From: Liolophura sinensis
Taxonomy: Eukaryota; Mollusca; Polyplacophora; Chitonida; Chitonidae
DNA length: 64,000 bases
Assembly (NCBI RefSeq): GCF_032854445.1
Contig: NC_088303.1
Coordinates: forward strand, 19,535,501 to 19,599,500
Direction: 5' to 3'
Position numbers and translations under genes: made by a program. Shown here in pieces: positions 60,980 through 64,000 of the stretch. Each line of letters begins with the position of its first letter. Within the stretch, counting starts at the first letter, position 1. The notes below the pieces were generated by a model, which made no database searches, was not told the DNA's origin, and saw only the letters and a list, made by a program, of their open reading frames with translations.

Positions 60980-61156
60980 CTACCCCAATGCTTTCAGACA
61001 AAGCTCTGCACAAACTGCTGAGTCTTTCGCTGCCATTCGATCCCTGTGGGCGTCGTATTGAGCGACAGCGAGCACTGCAGGCCGTCTAACCCCACTCTTC
61101 TGCGACAACTGACATAACAACCACACTCCCGTCACTTTTTCCACTTTCTTCTCCAT
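60980..61156 (-). CDS. Small open frame in the CpG-richer block, possible 5' exon or upstream ORF
   Basis: ATG 61156 in a good context (GACCATGG) opens 58 codons: MEKKVEKVTGVWLLCQLSQK then SGVRRPAVLAVAQYDAHRDR and MAAKDSAVCAELCLKALG, then TAG. A donor-like GG then GTAGGT overlaps the stop. The composition looks protein-like, but I recognise no family. It could be the first exon of another minus-strand gene, an upstream ORF in an ADAMTS 5' UTR exon, or chance in GC-richer DNA. Confidence 0.3.
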   Translation of the reverse strand: MEKKVEKVTGVWLLCQLSQKSGVRRPAVLAVAQYDAHRDRMAAKDSAVCAELCLKALG

Positions 61157-63430
61157 GGTCGTCTGCTACATTTCGCCGACCAATCAAAATGGTCGTCGGG
61201 GAGGATGGAGACTTCTGATAGGCTCTTCGGATATCGCGCGCTGGACGGAACAATCCCGCGTGAGTTGATAATATTAAAGGGACGACAGTATAAAAGAGAG
61301 CTGAAAAGCCAACGAAGACGTTTTGCAGACATGTACGTGACTATCAAAACCGCTAGCTGTTCTCTTTTTTTTTCTTTTTTTTTAAATGGGCCTGTGTCTG
61401 TCTAAAACAGACAGTAACTGGTAAATGTGGTGGACGGGGGCGGGTTAACACCACAGTAAAACGAGGGAACAGAATTGGAGCAGTACAGGGCAGAGATGAT
61501 ATAGGCCCACTCGCTGGGCCAGTTTAATAGGCTACCAGCAGGCCTACCTGACCAGCTCAAATTTAAAGTGTTTGCCACAAGTGATTGCAGTTAACTCGAG
61601 CCGATGTGCAACGGAATGATGTGGTATTTGAGAGTTTTCAAAACTCAGATAAAGAACAGGCACTGGAGCTGTAAAATGAGGATCAAGTGGATTCGGGTCA
61701 GTTCTGGCAGTCACAGATATCTGTAATATAGACCTTGGCCCATGCCTGTATGGAAGAGCGTACGTCAGTGCAAAGCCATTAAGGTTTATCACGGACCACG
61801 CGAGAATCATTACATAACACACCGCCAATTAACTGATTCACCACATCGCCAGAGGCCGCGTCTGTCATAACCTCACCCGTCTGTAATAACGTAAACGGCT
61901 GATTATTAAAATACCTACACTCAATGCACACTTTAAAAGGGAATAATGGGCCTAGATATCTCATGCAACATGCAACAATAAGGACTAGGTGGGCTTATTT
62001 ATCATGTCTAGATCCTTTATATGTACATGCGCCGGTTCAAATACATTGTGGGCCTTCAACTCTTGACTTCTTACTGTTTTCCTTTTTATATTCAAGAGTC
62101 GTAGGCCTAACTCATTTCTACATATTCTGTATGGGTGAACCTATATGGAACTGGATGTCCATATATACCAACCACTGTAAATCTTCAACCTTTTCGACCT
62201 CTAAAACACTTTTTATTTCAGCGGTCTTTATGCATACATTTATCTGAAAGCGACACTAAAATGATTCGTTTGTGCCAATTAAGGTGCAAGCTTCATAAAA
62301 CTGTGCAAATTATTACTTCTCATGCATGCAGTATGTTTCTAAATATTGGTTGCAGAAGCAGTTGAAAAGGTTGAAGAACTATAAGGTATGTCAAATTTCG
62401 TGCGCTCCCAAGTACTGTACAGCTAAATTGATATGATATACACGTATATATGTACATGCCTATACAGCAATGATTTGAATCGCAGGATCATTTATTTCAT
62501 TGGATACATCCGGATTGCATGGATAGCTTATTTAAGGAAATGAACGCTCTGTTTTGATTACAATAGCTATCGTTGATTTTCTCTTTCTACACAGTGCTTA
62601 GCAATTAAATTTTTTGATGCCCATGCAAGTAAATAAAAATTTACATCAATAGGTTTCTGGGTTCGAAAGTTTCCGGCAAAAACATGAGCAAGATCTCACC
62701 AGTATTGACACGAAATCGCAACAAGCCTATATATCGACACCTTCATCTGACCGGAAACTATAGGCATAAGGGTCACGAATTTGGCAAAACGTCAAAATAG
62801 CGGAGATACAAGAAAACTCTCTCCGCTTTTAACAAACCACGCAAAACCTGTATCTATGGGCTCTTTTTACTCTTCGAACAAGATTGACCGATGTTATAAA
62901 ACACTCATGTTAACTAAACTAAAGCCATGTATATGTACACATTGGATATACATTGGGAAAAACTCCACTGTTTTTCTTGACTTTGGTTTTTCAGGGTCAT
63001 AGAAACAATTTTTTATGACAAACTTTTAAACATGATATATCTCGAACTATTTTAGTAAATTTCTTCGCGTTTGTCTGTTTTTTCCATGACCTTGACTTCT
63101 TTTTCAAGGTCGTTTGGCCAGAGCCTCCTTAACCTTGTAAACAAATTATCTGTTGCAACTGTCATTGCAACGTTATATACAGCAGAAAACGCAATGTTTT
63201 AATTGCAATCAGGACTTCCTTATGTAAACCGTCAAATCTCCCATTTATTTATCCATTTTCCTTTTACTTAATACCATATTTTCTAATTCAACTTGTGGAA
63301 GACAAGTGGTCTTCAACCAGTGTTAGACAGCGCAAACGGTCACACGGGCGTCGTTGACAGCTTATTGCCATCAATGTGCCCAAGCAATGAGAACGGATTT
63401 AATCTACAAATTTCATGTCCAAGGTAGGCA

Positions 63431-63911
63431 TTTCGGTTCCTACCGCAACGCCCAGCTTCGCTCATATGGACTTCCACGCGACCAATTTCACTAAAAATAA
63501 AACGGCTCGAACAATACCTTATTTTTGCTATCCACCGATTCCCTGATACGAACAAACCGTAAACATGTCAAACCCGGCATCGGTAAACCACCTTTCAACA
63601 GTAATCCAGCTGTTTAAACATTTGAATAACGTCCGCCATGTTTGGAAATTTTTCCACCTTTGGGTAGGGTGATTGGCCGCGACAATTTTATCCTACCCAA
63701 CATTCTGTTTACACATCTTAAAGGAGAACCCCAACGCCTATATTTTTTTATACTAAATGTTTCCTAAGCACAATGTTTTTGCTCTGTTAATATGTAATCT
63801 GCATTTAAAAAAATTGAATGCCCTGTTGAGTGGGGTAAAATTTTCGCACCCCATCACCCTGCCCAAAGTTGAAAAAAAAAATGAGCGAAGCTAGGCGTTA
63901 CGGTAGGAACG
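63431..63911. repeat. Inverted repeat pair, 31 bases, 420 bases apart
   Basis: GGTTCCTACCGCAACGCCCA (then GCTTCGCTCAT) at 63431-63461 and its near-complement at 63881-63911 match at 27 of 31 positions. Could be the ends of a small DNA element or two opposed copies of a SINE-associated segment. Confidence 0.7.
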
Positions 63912-63912
63912 T

Positions 63913-63985
63913 CCAGCTTTGCCTCGGGCTAGGTTTGAACTCTCAACTCGCGTGTTCCAGCGATAAAACCACCATGCCATTGGCA
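63913..63985 (-). repeat. tRNA-like sequence, probable SINE head
   Basis: On the minus strand GCCAATGGCATGGTGGTTTT and, 30 bases on, GAGAGTTCAAACCTAGCC give A-box- and B-box-like motifs at tRNA spacing. It does not fold into an obvious intact tRNA, so a tRNA-derived repeat is more likely than a gene. Confidence 0.4.
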
Positions 63986-64000
63986 AGAAATTCGCAAATT

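Larger units (their letters stand above)
60119..64000. other. Region upstream of the ADAMTS gene
   Basis: No protein gene is convincingly present. 60.6-61.5 kb is visibly richer in G+C and CpG than its surroundings and contains an ATTGG/CCAAT pair near 61180; it could be the promoter region of ADAMTS or of an unseen transcript. 61.9-63.3 kb holds only chance frames. 63.4-64.0 kb contains inverted and tRNA-like repeats. Confidence 0.6.

Overview
The window is animal nuclear DNA. It is AT-rich, has long introns with GT...AG borders, and carries interspersed repeats. The palindrome TACATGTA recurs very often, and several tRNA-derived SINE copies end in a conserved tail around GTAAAACACCAATCAAA. 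Both traits are familiar from molluscs and other lophotrochozoans, so a mollusc (or possibly a brachiopod) is the best guess. Nothing bacterial, no CRISPR array and no operon is present.

One gene dominates. On the minus strand, from the ATG at 60118 down past base 95 and off the left edge, lies most of an ADAMTS metalloprotease of the ADAMTS16/18 subfamily. I could place 21 coding exons, and nearly all have matching splice phases. Exon 1 (59963-60118) encodes a signal peptide. Exons 2-5 encode the propeptide, ending in a furin site (RDKR). Exons 5-9 encode the reprolysin catalytic domain, with HEMGHNFGMYH and a Met-turn. Exons 10-11 encode the disintegrin-like region, exons 12-13 the central thrombospondin type 1 (TSP1) repeat, exons 13-16 the cysteine-rich part, exons 16-18 the spacer, and exons 18-21 the C-terminal TSP1 repeats. 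The remaining TSP1/PLAC exons lie outside the window. The product should be a secreted zinc endopeptidase of the extracellular matrix.

The reading frame is broken in two exons, in a way that looks like one-base errors or real indels. In exon 11 one G seems to be missing from a G run. In exon 21 two compensating shifts enclose an in-frame stop. The exon 14/15 junction is also unclear.

Layout, right to left in transcription order: 60119-64000 is upstream DNA with a GC- and CpG-richer block near 60.6-61.5 kb. 40467-59962 is a 19.5-kb intron 1 with SINEs, a pogo/Tigger-like transposase remnant (55.4-56.6 kb) and a PIF/Harbinger-like element with terminal inverted repeats (42.5-43.7 kb). 30899-40252 is intron 2. 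18564-30539 is intron 3, with a foldback element and an (AT)n tract; another foldback element sits at the exon 3 end of the same region. The compact exon cluster 18.5-5.9 kb holds most of the enzyme. An hAT-like element lies in intron 17 (4.1-5.7 kb).

The most unusual feature is that two tandem repeats in this gene are built from an intron/exon acceptor boundary. An 86-bp minisatellite (9575-10640, about 12 copies) repeats the acceptor and first 36 coding bases of exon 12. A roughly 190-bp, three-copy repeat (13650-14080) carries the acceptor region of exon 8.
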